The translations under genes and the position numbers were made by a program. DNA of 64,000 nt, taken from the NCBI GenBank assembly GCA_025345505.1, contig JANVCC010000185.1:3712500-3776499 (forward strand). The letters are read 5' to 3'. Under the pieces are notes generated by a model. The model searched no databases. It worked only from the letters and a program-made list of their open reading frames with translations, and was not told the DNA's origin. The DNA comes from Todiramphus chloris collaris. Lineage: Eukaryota; Chordata; Aves; Coraciiformes; Alcedinidae. Below are positions 12,682 to 25,004 of this stretch, piece after piece. Numbering within the stretch: the stretch's first letter is position 1; every line of letters starts with the position of its first letter.

Positions 12682-13669
12682 TTAAGTACCTTCAAAGGAG
12701 GAACCCAAAGGTCTTTATAGATATTTCCACACCCAAAACAAGCTCCAGTTCCAGTTCAGGTTCATAACACAGAGGAAAAAAAATCTCAATCATCTTGGGG
12801 TTATCTAAACCTATTCCCCACTGCCACAAGAAACCACACTGCATTTTCCTAGGCTGAATTCTGGCCAGTACCATGAAATGCTCTATAAACTGCCAAAAAA
12901 ACACAGGCCTGTGGGCAAGGAAGGCAGCAAGTCAAAAGCAGTGGTAGAAAAGAGATGAAGGGCAGCTTAGTGATTCAGGCCCAACAACACGATGCTATTT
13001 CACTGCCTCAATTCCCAAGGTCAACAGGAGTCGAGTCCCAGCCCAGCTCCACACAGACTCCTGCAACAGTGCAGTGCTAAAAGAGACAGACAGAGAGCCA
13101 AGAAGCAAAAAATCCTGTCTCTGCCCAGGCACAGGGCCCTGTGCCAAGGCAAAATTCTGCTTTAAGTGCCCAAGGGTCAGACCAACACTCCAGGGATGAC
13201 TTTCCCCTTGTTACACAGGAACCCCCTCGGCAGGGACCAAGGCTGGGTACAAAGCACCGTATCCAGCACCCCTGGGCACTGATCTCTGCCAAAGGCTGCA
13301 AAGCTTCTTGGCTCTGCCTTCCCATTTAAGGAGTAAAGGGCTGATCCCATCCAGGGCTTAGCTCCACTCGCAGGGAGCATCTCAGTCAGACCCTGCTGTG
13401 GGAATGTGGTTAGAAAAGAGAAAGATGGTGAGATGCTGCAGAGGATTTAACCCCTGTGCCTGCTCTGGTAGAAGGGTTAAAATTTTGCCTGCTGCCTTTT
13501 CTATACATAGTCTTACAACACAATGGCCTCCAGCACATAAAGGCTTCACTGCTTCCTGATACAGCTCTTTAATCACACAGCATCAGGAAAATTGATGTCT
13601 CCAGAGCAGATATGGTCCCCATTTGGTTTTTTCTGCTTTGCATCCTGCAGGGAATCAGGACTGAAGATC

Positions 13670-13737
13670 TGGTTTGTTGGTTTTGGTTGGTTTTTTTCCT
13701 GTTTGTATGTTTTGGGGTTTTTTTAAAAAAAAAAAAA
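13670..13737. repeat. G/T-rich low-complexity tract ending in T7-A13
   Basis: A run built of GGTTTGTTGGTTTTGGTTGG-type words passes into TTTTGGGG and then T7 followed by 13 A (13725-13737). It is simple low-complexity DNA; the A-run could be an old retroposition tail, but no recognisable body precedes it. Confidence 0.7.
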
Positions 13738-16257
13738 GCCAAAGGCAGTTACAAGCACTGGGGTCTGTTTGCTCCTCCTCCCAGTCCCAGCTCCTGAGGT
13801 CAGCAGGGAAAGCATCCAACAGTTGCAGAACGACAGCTTGTTTTCATTTAAACATTTGAGAGAGGCAGAATGAGCAACTTTCTCCCGAAGTGTACGAGAC
13901 GTGATAATGTGCCTCTCCTGATCCCTGCAAACCCTTGCGAGAGAACATTCCGAGCAGTTTTCCTGTATGAGCACTGGCCAGGCAGTGACCAGGCTGAAAG
14001 CCACTTCCTTCTCCCACCCTCAAGTCGCTTTTGGAGCACAGAAACTACTGAGGGGATTCTTTGCCATCTGTCCTCCCTGTTACAAAAAGCAGAATCCCCA
14101 ACGTGATCAAGAGAAAAACAACATCGGCCTCATCAAGAAAAGCATCTGCAGCCACAGGGCTCCAGGCAAGGCATCCTTATCCTTCAAGGAATCGACAGCT
14201 TTCCAAGAGGAGACACTGAGCAGCCCACAGTCAGGGAACAGATGCTGCACTCAGGGGATGGACAAACTCCTATGTTCCAGGGGAAACCTTCTGAGGTGCA
14301 CGTCCAGCATGGCTAATCCCTGCAGCAGCCTTCTCCTCTGGGGTGGCTCCCATAGTCACACGCCAGCAAGCACAGAGCAGCTCTGCTGGTCCCGCACATC
14401 TCATGCTGCCAGAAGCTGTGTCTTGCCTGTCCGCAGCCAAACACATCTACCACCCAACCTCATGTCTCTGCAGAATTATTCCATGCCACACCAACACAAG
14501 GGATATAGACCCAATGCTTCACCACACAAACCAGAAACAGTCCTCCCATGAGCGTGTCCAACAAGCCACCAACTCCTGTCTTGCTACAGCCCTCGGTCAG
14601 CATCATGCTATTGCATCACTAGCAAAAGAGTCTTGGTTCCCAGGCACTTGATATCAAATGGAATTTGTGTTGAATTTTCAGCCACCTTGGATCAAAGCTA
14701 CACTGGCAAATTCATTTGAGAATTGTTTATGGAAATAATGAGCAAGAAAAATAGTTGGCTTGTTTTTTCTACTGAAGGTACATTTTGATGAGGAAGAATA
14801 AATCACGATTCTAAAGCTTTAGTCATTTTTTGGAGGAACATCCGTTTTACACCAGAGGAGTGACTTCAGAACAGAAAAACCCAATGGCTAGAAACCAAAA
14901 ATGTAAATATTTCTGTCTCTCAGGATCCATATTCTGCCAAAATACCAAAGCAGTGCTAGACAATGTGCAGGGGTGTCTGCCACCATCTCAAAGGCTCTGC
15001 GGATGTTTCCTTTCCAGGACAGTGAAAAGCAATTAGCCAAAATGGTGATAACCCCAGAGGAGGATGTTTTGGCCATGCGAAAGGAAACCCATAAACCCAT
15101 AGGTACAGGAGCCCATGACTTAAAGAAATTCTACCCCATTAAAAACAAGCATTAACAACTTCTGAACTGGCTTCTGTTTTCTGGCCTCCTTGCCACCACT
15201 ACTGTTTTATTGAAATTGCCCCAGCAGTATCAATTACAGGAAAATTCTGGCCAAGTCCTCATCCTATCCCACCCACTTGGCATTAACCCATCCCCAGCTC
15301 ACCGCTCCCCCTTCCACACGTGCAACCCACAAGCCACATTTCTATTTTCAGCTCCCTGCCAGTGTGGTTAACCAGCTGCCTGGGGCTCCTCGAATGAAAC
15401 ATTTCGGGCAGGAAATTAAAAACTCTTAATTTACAACTGGGCACAGACTAGGGCAGGAGATGGACCCATGCTTACCTCCATACGCCGTCCCCACCACCCT
15501 GCTCCAACGCTGCGCTTCCTTCCCCCAGGATGGTGCAGGAACTGAGCTGGGACCCTGCTGACGCCCACTGCTCACAGGTCACACATTTTCTCACCAGCAT
15601 GGCAACAGATAACACATAACAGCACCTTCAAACACTACCAGCCCTTGCTCTAGCTTGGTTGAGTATTAGGAGTGTCCACATCGATTTGGAGGAGGCCTTT
15701 CCTGCTGGGTACATGTAGAACAAGAGCTCACCGACCCTACCAGCTCCAGCTGTTTTGCCAAACAGCAGCAACAAGCCCCACACTTGCAGAGCCTCACCCT
15801 GGTTTTCTGTACCCAGCTGACATCAGCAGCTAACTTCGGAGCCCCTCACGACTACAACTGCCAAGCCCCAGCTCCAGCCCCTTGCTAATTTTAAGGTGCT
15901 TGAACACTTCAGCAGATCTCAGCTGAGATTTACTCTCCTAACTCCGACAGTCCGGCGAAACAGAGCCGTTTGGCACCAGCTGAAAACACCTCACTTGCAA
16001 GCTCCTTTTTTTCCATTTCTTCTGAGCAGAGTGACACTTGTATTCACAGTGACTCATCTCCTTGACCTTTCTATTCAGTTTTAATGGTGCAAGCTGGAAA
16101 TAAGGGCATACAAACAATGCATTCATTATTCAGCTGGTGAACTGCAGCCCTCAGACCAAATCTCTGCGAGCACACAGAGTAGGTACCTCATTCCAGCACA
16201 TCTAGGATGAGTAATCTCAAAGGCCACACAAACCTACTGCTTAATTCGCACTTGAGG

Positions 16258-16292
16258 GGTGCAGCTGAATGAGCTGCACCAAAAAAAAAAAA
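16258..16292. repeat. Perfect 9-bp hairpin followed by A12
   Basis: GGTGCAGCT at 16258-16266 and AGCTGCACC at 16272-16280 are exact reverse complements around the 5-base loop GAATG, and 12 A follow immediately (16281-16292). Read on the minus strand it is a T-run followed by the hairpin. The shape recalls the 3' end of a small structured RNA that was retroposed with a tail, but no RNA family is recognised upstream and no target-site duplication is evident. Confidence 0.85.
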
Positions 16293-17864
16293 TCACTGCA
16301 GGAATACAAGAGATCCTGGGAAACTGGCAGTGTCATCTCCAGGAATTCAGCTGCAATGAATTCTTACTTAAGTATTGTCTTGGAAACAAAAAAAGGGGGT
16401 GGAGGGAGGAACAGCAGAGGAAAAGAGGCCAGCGAAGCTCTAAGGCTACATGAGCTCAGCCAAAGCACAGCTCTTTCCTGTATATCCATACTCAAAAACC
16501 AGAAACTCCAGCTGATGTGCAGATGAAACCCGAAATCTGGCCACTGAAACTGCCTAACAGGCCCCTCAAGCAGGGACTCCAGCAGACCCCTTAGTGACCC
16601 ATCCACTCTAGATGCTCCCCTCCCATCAACTTCTTTCAGCCTTTCCAGAAGAGCTGCAAACTCCCCTGTCCTTTGCAGCAGTGAAGCGCAGAGAGGCAAG
16701 GAAAGAAAAAGGGCTTTAAACAGTTTGCTTAAAAGCTGAGCCAGGAAAAAACGTATTACTTTATTTACTCTGAAAGAATTAGCATCTCCCTGGCTGCAGG
16801 CGCACAGCTTGATCCAGGCAGGGATGGCATGCAGGGTCATCCCAAGCTAACTGTAAGATTTAGCTGCATTTAAACCAGGCAGATCATTCAGGTCTTCAGC
16901 CAGCTGCTGCTTCCCAAGGAGAACAAAAGTTTGCCCAAACATGCAGCCCCATCCCTCATTAGGAAAACAGGGTGCCCAGTTCCTTCGGGGGACATCCAGA
17001 TGCTGTTCAGACCAATGAAAAGTTGTCCCTGAGCACAGCAAGACCAAGATTTGGCCTTCAAACCTTTTTTTCCAGTGAACGTAGAGCAGCAGGGCTGAGC
17101 ACCAGGAGGAATACCACATCAGGCATGGGAGACTTCTCAAGAACTCAAACCAAACCCACAGGGATGAATGCACTTAGCACACAGCCTGTGGCAGAGCACT
17201 CTACAAAATCCACTGGGATTACCTTCTTACATCAGCAAAACAGCTGAATGCCACCACCCCAAAGACAACTAAAAGACAGACTGACATCAGCTTATCTCAC
17301 CTCCTCCTGTTCCTGCCCACAGCACAACCTTTGCACGAGAAGCTCTGCAGGGATCTCCAGCTCCGGGATCCAGCATCCTGCTTCCATTTGTATCCCCTCA
17401 CCTTCCAAAGGTGGGTTTTTTTTTTCCCCCCAGGAAACTGAAGGACATGTGTGGCTGCCTAAGAGAGATGCCCTGCCTGCTGCTGATTTAATTTATGGAT
17501 CTAACGCTTCAAAGTGTTCTGAGAATAGTCAATATATCAGCCTGGTGGTCTGCATTGCACCCCATTGTAGAATCTGCAGGAAATCTGTCCAAGTCTAAAG
17601 ACAAAGATCCAAATAACCTTCTAAATTGGCCATGAGGCGCTAGTTTTGCTAGACAGGAAAACATCATCCCAGAGACCGAAGAGTATTTTTAAAGTAGAAA
17701 CTCCCAGACCACAACCACTAACATCACCTGAGGCACAGGCATGAAAAGACACTCTTAGAACACTTCAGCCCTTGAAAGCACACTTCCTGTGGGCATAGCA
17801 GCATTCAATTTGTGTGAAAGCAACACCTCAATGCCAGGGAGACAGGATCAGGCCCCAGGGCATG

Positions 17865-17915
17865 GGAAACACAGGGACTTGCCTAAGGGCTAGGAGAAAG
17901 TCTGCAGCAGTGGTT
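17865..17915 (+). repeat. Possible MIR-like SINE relic
   Basis: The words 'gggaaacacagggacttgcc' and 'taagggctaggagaaagtct' resemble the core of the ancient MIR SINE, which in its usual form runs gaaactgaggcacagagagg, then acttgcccaaggtcacac. Part of the core would have to be deleted. The match is by eye, short and degraded, so it could be coincidence. Confidence 0.2.
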
Positions 17916-18979
17916 AGGAACCTGCACTGATGTAGCTCATTGCACTCATTCAGCCCCCAAACTCTGCTTCTTTTTAATCTCCAGTTTATTACACAATCTT
18001 GAAGGAAAACTCCAGCACTGTAAATACATTCATACCATTTTTCTAGTTAAAAAAAAATTGGTGTATCTAAACATTGTGAAAGCTTCCAGATGATGCTAAG
18101 AGTCCTGTTGGGATTCTGGAGAGAAGAGAACCCAGGCTCTGGGAAACCAACCTCAAAAATGCCTTTTGTGTAGCTCCTTCATTTATTTATTTTAATTCTA
18201 AAGATTTTCCAGACACATCCACAGAGAAACCACGGCATCATTTGGACAGATCACTCAGTGCTAGGCTTCATTTCAAGAGCCTTGAAACTTGCCAGGAGTA
18301 ACCTGGTGGCTAATTATACCATGTTGCCAATGTAAGTTTTTTCCATGCAACATCAGATTTTAACAAAGTTCTTCCATTCTTTCATGTCTCAACTTTTTTT
18401 TTCCCCCCCTCTGGTTTTGCTCATTCTTCCCATACTGGGTTTTTCTTTGTTTCACCCAAAGATTTATCGTATTTTGAAGACAAATTGCCAGCTTACAAAC
18501 TCAGCACCTATCACATAAGCTCCAATGTAGCTAGTAAAATTGTGGGTATACAGAAAGACCAGGCTGCAACTGGAGAAAACCATCTCAGGAACTTCTCTCA
18601 AGCAAGCCAGGAAGGCAAAGGAGAGGGAATGCACCTCCTAGACTAACAGCTGAGGGTGTAAGTAGGTAGCAGGAAATGCCAGGAGTCAGGAAAAGAAAAA
18701 AAATCTTAAGGGTCTGAAGATTGCATTCTGCTTGCCTTGGTCAAAGATTTGCACCCACGGCCAAATGATGAAGCTCTTAGCTCAGAACTCTGCTGTGCTG
18801 ATGCTCAGCCAAAGGGGAAGTGCCAAACACCAGCAATGAAACTGCTTCCTGATACAGATATTCTGCCTTCTCCAGAAAGCACAAGATAGTGTCCACCTGG
18901 AAGGGCTTCCCTTCCAAAAAGGATCTCTTCAAACCTCCCCAGAAAGCCACCATGCTGTCAGCAGGGAATGAAAACCTAC

Positions 18980-19076
18980 CTTCATCTTCAGGATGCTATT
19001 CCTGACGGCTTGGTACAATAGTTGCACTCCAAAGGGGTCATAACCACAAAGAAATACAAATAAAAATAACAAGAAC
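18980..19076 (-). other. Candidate exon (97 bp), hydrophobic then polar peptide
   Basis: On the minus strand GAGCCTTTTAG precedes 97 bases ending at AAG/GTAGGT. The open frame enters with one base left over and ends in phase 0; it starts with a hydrophobic run FLLFLFVFLCGYDPFG and ends VQLLYQAVRNSILKMK. The same frame stays open on both sides for 90 codons in total (18929-19201). The hydrophobic half could be a membrane segment, but a T-rich stretch codes for Phe and Leu in any case. No family is recognised. Confidence 0.15.
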
Positions 19077-21004
19077 CTAAAAGGCTCTGAGCAGTCCTGA
19101 TCCAGAAGAACGTAACCGAGCACCGAGAAGTCTCCATATCTCAGCAGAGCCAGAACTTGGAAGGAAGCATTTGGAAGGAGGAGTGGTGCCTTTGGTTGCA
19201 TCAGCCCTCCCTTGGGGCTCCACAGCAGAGCAGCTGAGCCAAGGGGAACCCCCTTTGTGCAGTGTCTCTCAGCATGATGCCACTACCGGGTCCTACTGCT
19301 TCTCTTACACAGACTTGCTGTATCTCCAGGATGGGTGGTTGCACTTCATACTACGAAGAAGCTACAAGTACAGGACCTAGTGCAGGGCAACCAGTGGAGA
19401 TTATCGAACTGAACTTCAGAAGAAGCGTAACTCCTGTACGCACATGCCTCTGTGGTGACAGTGACTTTGCCAGTGGGACAAATCCTGCAGATCTTAAATT
19501 TGACCCAACCCCAGAAGATGACTGAGACCTCAGCATTTCCAAATTATCCTCAACGGCAGCAGTAGAGACCTGCCCCCGAATCAGTGATTTCCTAAATACA
19601 TGATGAGCAGAAGTCTACACCAGATAAAAGCCCAGACCAGAGATGGGAAGAAGTCTTTCACCACATAAAGAAGCCTGGGAAGAGCTGTGTATTTCTGGTT
19701 CCTTTCTGGTTTATTTCCCAAACAATTCTTCTCATTTTAAACTGTAGTTTCCATTTCCCCAAAAAAATAGGTATTTAAAAAGAAATCACAATCATGTTGT
19801 CAACAGAACCCAAATAATGTTTTAAACCTTTCTCTGCAAAATAATCCATTTTATAGAATGATAGCCACATCCTGAGGCTAAAGCTTCCTTCTAAAGAAGC
19901 CAGGCGAGAGCCTCCGTGGGCGAGTGTGCACGAAGGTGATGAAGTGCCAAATGTATACTTGTAACACAGCAGGGATTTCCTCCGTCTTTGGAGCTGCTGC
20001 ACTTCAAAGTCAACTCACAGGACAGCAGAGCACGAGCTCCAAAGGGATCTGCTATTCCCTAATCACTCCAGACCTGGTCATCACCACTCCAAACCATGGT
20101 GTACGCACACCAGTCCTTACTGACCAATGTCAATGCCAACCAGGAGGCCAGAGATGCTCCTAACTCAAGCTTTTGGAAGTCATTTAAGGTCCAGCAGCAT
20201 CATTTACCTGACCAAGATCCTAGACTCATCTCTGCACCCACAGTGTTTGCTGTCACCCAACAACCCAGGAGGCTCAGCTCCCCATTCTTCCCAGGTCCCA
20301 CCCTTCTCCAGATGCACCCACAGGCAGCCACACCAACACATAACTAGTAAAAACCATGAATCACCATGCTGATACCTCATGTGAGCACTTTATTTTTCCA
20401 TATGCTACCTCCCCATGGTCCAGCTGGCCTGTCCCCCTTCCCTTCAGTATCCTTTGTGGGTTCACTGGGCCAACAAGCCCCTAAATCCTCAAGCTGCTCC
20501 TGTGGAATCACTCACAGCAGTACCACTCCATGCAGCTTTTCCAAGAGTAGACTTTAATTTTTTTTCTACACACAGTAGTGGGCATCCATCCTCCACCTGC
20601 TTTGGGAAGGGCAACACCAGAATGCAGCCCCAGCACCCAGACAGCACGGGGAGAGGGAGGGCACAGGGAGCAGGTCAAAGAATCAGGGTAAGAAGACAAG
20701 AGAAAAAGCAATTGTTAACAAATTGCCAATTTGATTTACCTCTGCAGAAAAGCCCAGACCGAAGAGCATTTCCCTGGAAAGTGCTGCCACAGATTTATTT
20801 CTGAAGTCCAGACGAAAGTCAGAATGCCCAAAATGCATCTATAAATGGTACTTCACACAAACGCCTCTGCATTAGTGGCATATGCCACAGCAGCACCTTC
20901 TGCTTCTCAGCATCTGCTGCCAAATTTGTCTCTTCTTAAAGATTGTATCTGCAGTTCAAAGCAGTTGTGAGCACACATACTCTAAGCCCATGCCCTGATG
21001 CCAT

Positions 21005-21060
21005 GCTGCAGGCCAGAAGGGGAAACTGAGTCACCAAAGCAGAGATGGACAGACAGCACC
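21005..21060 (+). repeat. Possible MIR-like SINE relic
   Basis: The stretch 'aaggggaaactgagtcacca' followed by 'aagcagagatggacagacag' resembles the MIR core (aggggaaactgaggcac...). The similarity is limited to about 20-30 bases and judged by eye only. Confidence 0.22.
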
Positions 21061-21217
21061 AGACCTCACCTTCAGTGTTACTAGAAAAGCAACTGAGCAC
21101 ATCCTACCAAAGATGACTGAACATCTGCAATCCGTTAAGGGTCTGGGCCTCTATGACAGTGGCAAAGATTTTCACGTTGGAGCTGTGAGAAAAAGAAAAG
21201 CTACTTCAAAATTAAAA

Positions 21218-21240
21218 CCGCTGCGCAGCGCGGCCGCTCG
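21218..21240. promoter_or_regulatory. CpG-dense overlapping palindromes (NotI site)
   Basis: CGCTGCGCAGCG (21219-21230) is a perfect 12-base palindrome and overlaps by one base GCGGCCGC (21230-21237), a NotI site and itself a palindrome. Six CpG dinucleotides fall within 22 bases, in surroundings that are AT-rich and CpG-poor (ATTAAAA lies just upstream). The TGCGCAGCGC core partly resembles an NRF1 site. Loss of methylated CpG makes such a cluster uncommon outside unmethylated DNA, but it is too small to be a CpG island. Confidence 0.35.
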
Positions 21241-24200
21241 TACCATAGACACAGAGAAACAGCGCTCAGCTTCTCCTGGCAGCCACCAGGAGGGTATGCC
21301 CAGTTAAGAAAGCTCCCCTCATTTCTGTCACCCTCTCACAGCACAGAGGTGGGAGATCAGAGCAGGAGCCACGTTACTGGGTCACACCCCCCAAAGGCTT
21401 CTGAGAAACATTAGCACGTCCCCTGCAATGCTACGGTGTGGCTGGGAGGTATCACGAGCCAGAAAACTACCCATTAGATTTTCTCAACATCTCAGAAAGG
21501 AGTAATCATGAAAAGTCCATCTCCAGCAACAAAATGTAAGAGGCAGGGCAGGTCCCATTTAAAATGAGGATGCCCATCCCTTTTACAGTCCCTCCCTATT
21601 TGTTCTAGGGAAAACTCTATGTCTGTGAGCAGGAGGAGTAACACCAAGACAGATTTGTTTACTGGATTACTCTTGCTCTCAAAAAAGGGGTTTATATGTG
21701 AGGATGCAATGCCAGCAGGCAAGTCCATGCTGTTGTCCCTCTTTGTCCACCAAAAATCAGCAACTCTTCAGCAGGTTTTGCCTTAGAGCTACCCCTAAAG
21801 ATCAGAGATGAAATGGGATTCCTCCAATCCCCAACAAATGATTCCGCTGACAAAACTGCAATGCTTCATACAAAAAAAAGCTAAAGTTCTTGTTAGCTTT
21901 GGTGGGAGCCAACAGAACCAGCTCCTCGAGCACCAGTTTGAAACCAGCTCCTGCAGCCAGCATGGCTGAGGCGCTGCGGGAAGGCGAGCGTGGGACCAGC
22001 CATCAAAAACCACCTCAAAGGGAATGGTCAGCAAAGAGTTTCCATCTTGACCCCAGCTTACGTGGAAGAATAATATATTACCTCAGCAGAATGCCTCTGC
22101 TGCATGCCCTGGACGGGGCACGTCCGACAGCTGGGTGCTTTTAAGTTGCAAAGTCCTGTTCCAAACTGGCATTACGTTGACAGCATAATCCAGGTTTTAC
22201 ATTGGAAATCAGATCTGTCATCAATTCCAGACTTATAAAGTCATATTTCTGCTTGTAAAACAATATCAACACTTTTGATTGGCAAAATATTAAACAAGCC
22301 ACTTCTAAATGGCTGGATAAAGATTCTTTTTCTTTCTATTTTTTTAAAGCTCATTCTAGATGGCTGGGGAAGAGCCAAGGGGAGAAGCAACAGATGGTAA
22401 CAGGATACCTCACAATTTCCAGCATTTTTTATTTCTTTTAAAGGGTATGCCATGTATTCTTATTACACTTCTCTTTGCCACTAAAGGAAACTGCTGCTTC
22501 CAAAAGTTTTCACCCAGAAACCTGATTCAATTTTATAGGGATTTGTAAAAACAGAGAGAGATTCCAGCTTTGTCTGTGGCTTAGATTTTTGTGTGACATC
22601 ATCTGTTAAAATATGGGAAAATCTGAGCTGGAAGGGCAGTGTTCAGAGGCCGTTCAGTTGGTGTCGCCTTTGCCATTGCTATTTCTCTGTTGTTCTGGAA
22701 ACCCTCTTTGGAAGGCGTCTTCCCCCTTTCTTTTGGAGTCACCAGACGGATCTGCTTGTGAAGATTATTACAGAGAAGATTCACCTCTCTCCATACAGAG
22801 AAGCCAACTAAAATGAAACTGAAACAGAAACAATCTGAGCTGAAATAAAACCAAAGAGAAGTTGGAAAGATTAGAGAGAGCTATAAAGAGCATTAGTCAA
22901 TGCCATCAGCAATCCCAATCCGACTCCTCCCTCATCCAAATTATTTGATGTCCTATTAGGAGGCTCATTAGGAAAACTGAAAGCCTTTCACTCTAAGAGT
23001 CATGACTTGGAGCTGCACATTGGCCCTACAAAAAGCTCTCCAGCCACCCCACTGCAGCATCAGCTCCAACCAACCCTCTGCTCCCTGCAGCTGCACCCTG
23101 AAGTCTTAGAGAAGTTACCAGGTAACTTTAAAAGCAGCTGGATCTTACTCTGGAGCTGTCTGGAGGACATACACCACCAGGCAAAACACCAAGTGACACT
23201 CTGAAACCACTCAGACAAAAGAAAAAAGGAAAAGTTTTGTCACCTTTCCTTTGAAACAGTTGGGACTGGTATGAATTCAGTTTTCAACTAACACAAAGTA
23301 ACAGAGCAGCTTGACAAGCCGGCTGCACAGAAAGGGAACTCAAGAGGAGCTGGTACCATTCCAGTATTCTTCTAGACAGAAAACTGCTCTAACAGTCCTG
23401 TACTTTTGTAGTACGACAGAAAAATTTGGTGGTAGCTCCGACTGCCGTTAACTTCTCCCGCGGTGATGTTCTAGAGGCATTTTATTCATCGACTAGCAAC
23501 TTATTTTCCATCTCGCTCAGACTTTACAAGCAAACCATTAATGAAAGCATTCCTCGTACGCCCACTTTTTCTTCCTTAAGGTCATTTTAAGAACCTAGAA
23601 ATTACACTAATTTGCAATCAGGCTGCTATGTACAGAATCCCACACACATTTGTCCTGGTAACACACAACCAACCCTGCAAACTCTGCTGCCTGGGTTTCC
23701 CAGGAAAAAATACCCAGCGCACACAAAAATCAACCATGAATCCCAGTCCGCTCAGCTCTTTGGGACACTCCTCGCTTTCTGAAGTTACCCTGCAGAACTC
23801 CATCCACTTTAACTTTGCAGATTTCAAAATCAGTTCTGCCAGCAAACTGCTTCATCGCCTTTGCAACGAACTATAACATAAAAAGACCTCAGAGCATCGA
23901 TGCATCCGAGCGGTCCACTACAAACTCACAGAACACTCTGAAAACACAGAGAAAACTTTCCCAGCAGACCCGCACGTCTCCAGCTGCCCCGCTCTAGCAT
24001 TTCAGAGCCCACCCGGGGAAGGCAGACATTTGGAAAGCAGAGCTCTGGAAGCACACTCAGCAAACCCAAAGCAGCCACTTAGTGAAATAAAAGTGCTTAG
24101 TCCCACTCCTGCATGGCTGTAAGAAAAAATGACATTCCAAGGGTTTTTTTTTTTTTCTGGCTGCGTGTCTAGTGCTGTTGCACATCTGGTGCCTCACAGG

Positions 24201-24409
24201 GTTTCCTCTTGCCACACTCAGCCACAGCTTTAGGGAGGAATCCCTGCAAATATGAGGCTGGTGAGGCGAGGAAGCAGAGTGAGCCTTGGAGTTCCGGGCA
24301 GAAGAGGCTACAAAGCTTTTGTGTACCGAGCTCTGCTGCTGGGATGTGCAGAGGGGAGAGCAGTTACTGCTGCACAAAAAGTTTCTTCTCCTTACTAAGA
24401 AGGAACTAC

Positions 24410-24604
24410 GCAAGACGAGGAGGTTTCCAGTCGACTAAGTATATATTCACCCACATATACACGCAGATATATAAAGAACGAGAGCCTCCAGAACGCACAT
24501 CTGACTTTTGCTCCAGAAAATCGAGCCCAGCAACAGGCAGCTCCGCTCTAAGAAAGGCGAATAAAGTATTGTTTTAAAGTTTTGGGGCTTTTTTTTCCCC
24601 CCCC
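24410..24604 (+). promoter_or_regulatory. CpG-enriched gap flank with TATA-like box and poly(A)-like signal
   Basis: About nine CpG lie in 24410-24565, more than in neighbouring sequence. TATATAAAG at 24468-24476 matches the TATA-box consensus, and mixed sequence starts 25-35 bases downstream where a start site would fall. However AATAAA at 24560-24565 followed by GTATTGTTTTAAAGTTTT also matches a polyadenylation signal with a G/U-rich element, which would argue for a 3' end. The T8-C9 run reaches the gap edge. Either reading is inference; the missing 400 bases could decide it. Confidence 0.2.
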
Positions 24605-25004
24605 NNNNNNNNNNNNNNNNNNNNNNNNNNNNNNNNNNNNNNNNNNNNNNNNNNNNNNNNNNNNNNNNNNNNNNNNNNNNNNNNNNNNNNNNNNNNNNNN
24701 NNNNNNNNNNNNNNNNNNNNNNNNNNNNNNNNNNNNNNNNNNNNNNNNNNNNNNNNNNNNNNNNNNNNNNNNNNNNNNNNNNNNNNNNNNNNNNNNNNNN
24801 NNNNNNNNNNNNNNNNNNNNNNNNNNNNNNNNNNNNNNNNNNNNNNNNNNNNNNNNNNNNNNNNNNNNNNNNNNNNNNNNNNNNNNNNNNNNNNNNNNNN
24901 NNNNNNNNNNNNNNNNNNNNNNNNNNNNNNNNNNNNNNNNNNNNNNNNNNNNNNNNNNNNNNNNNNNNNNNNNNNNNNNNNNNNNNNNNNNNNNNNNNNN
25001 NNNN
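24605..25004. other. Assembly gap, 400 N
   Basis: Exactly 400 undetermined bases. The left edge is a T-run followed by a run of nine C, a context that often stops short-read assembly; the right edge is ordinary sequence. The true length is unknown. Any open frame crossing it is an artefact. Confidence 0.99.

Larger units (their letters stand above)
12682..24409. other. Unique noncoding sequence, no gene recognised
   Basis: No recognisable protein. The larger open stretches (194 codons at 13967-14551, 158 codons on the minus strand at 16364-16840) have no domain, overlap other frames and lack splice or start context. Scattered homopolymers include the T/C-run at about 17407-17431 and a T-run at about 24146-24158. 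An ATTTATTTATTT stretch at 18181-18192 matches an AU-rich element but would matter only inside a 3' UTR, which is not shown. Special sites inside are listed separately. Confidence 0.6.

Noticed and set aside
12400..12720. 106-codon frame resembling a small conserved protein
   Set aside because: It lies inside the CR1 3' region, and its apparent conservation would be that of the repeat.
13967..14551. 194-codon open frame
   Set aside because: Low-complexity Ser/Cys/His-rich sequence with no recognisable family and no upstream promoter or splice acceptor.
16364..16840. 158-codon minus-strand frame with Leu-rich segments
   Set aside because: Looks protein-like in part but begins and ends without transcript signals and ends in poly-Pro/Phe translated from homopurine DNA.
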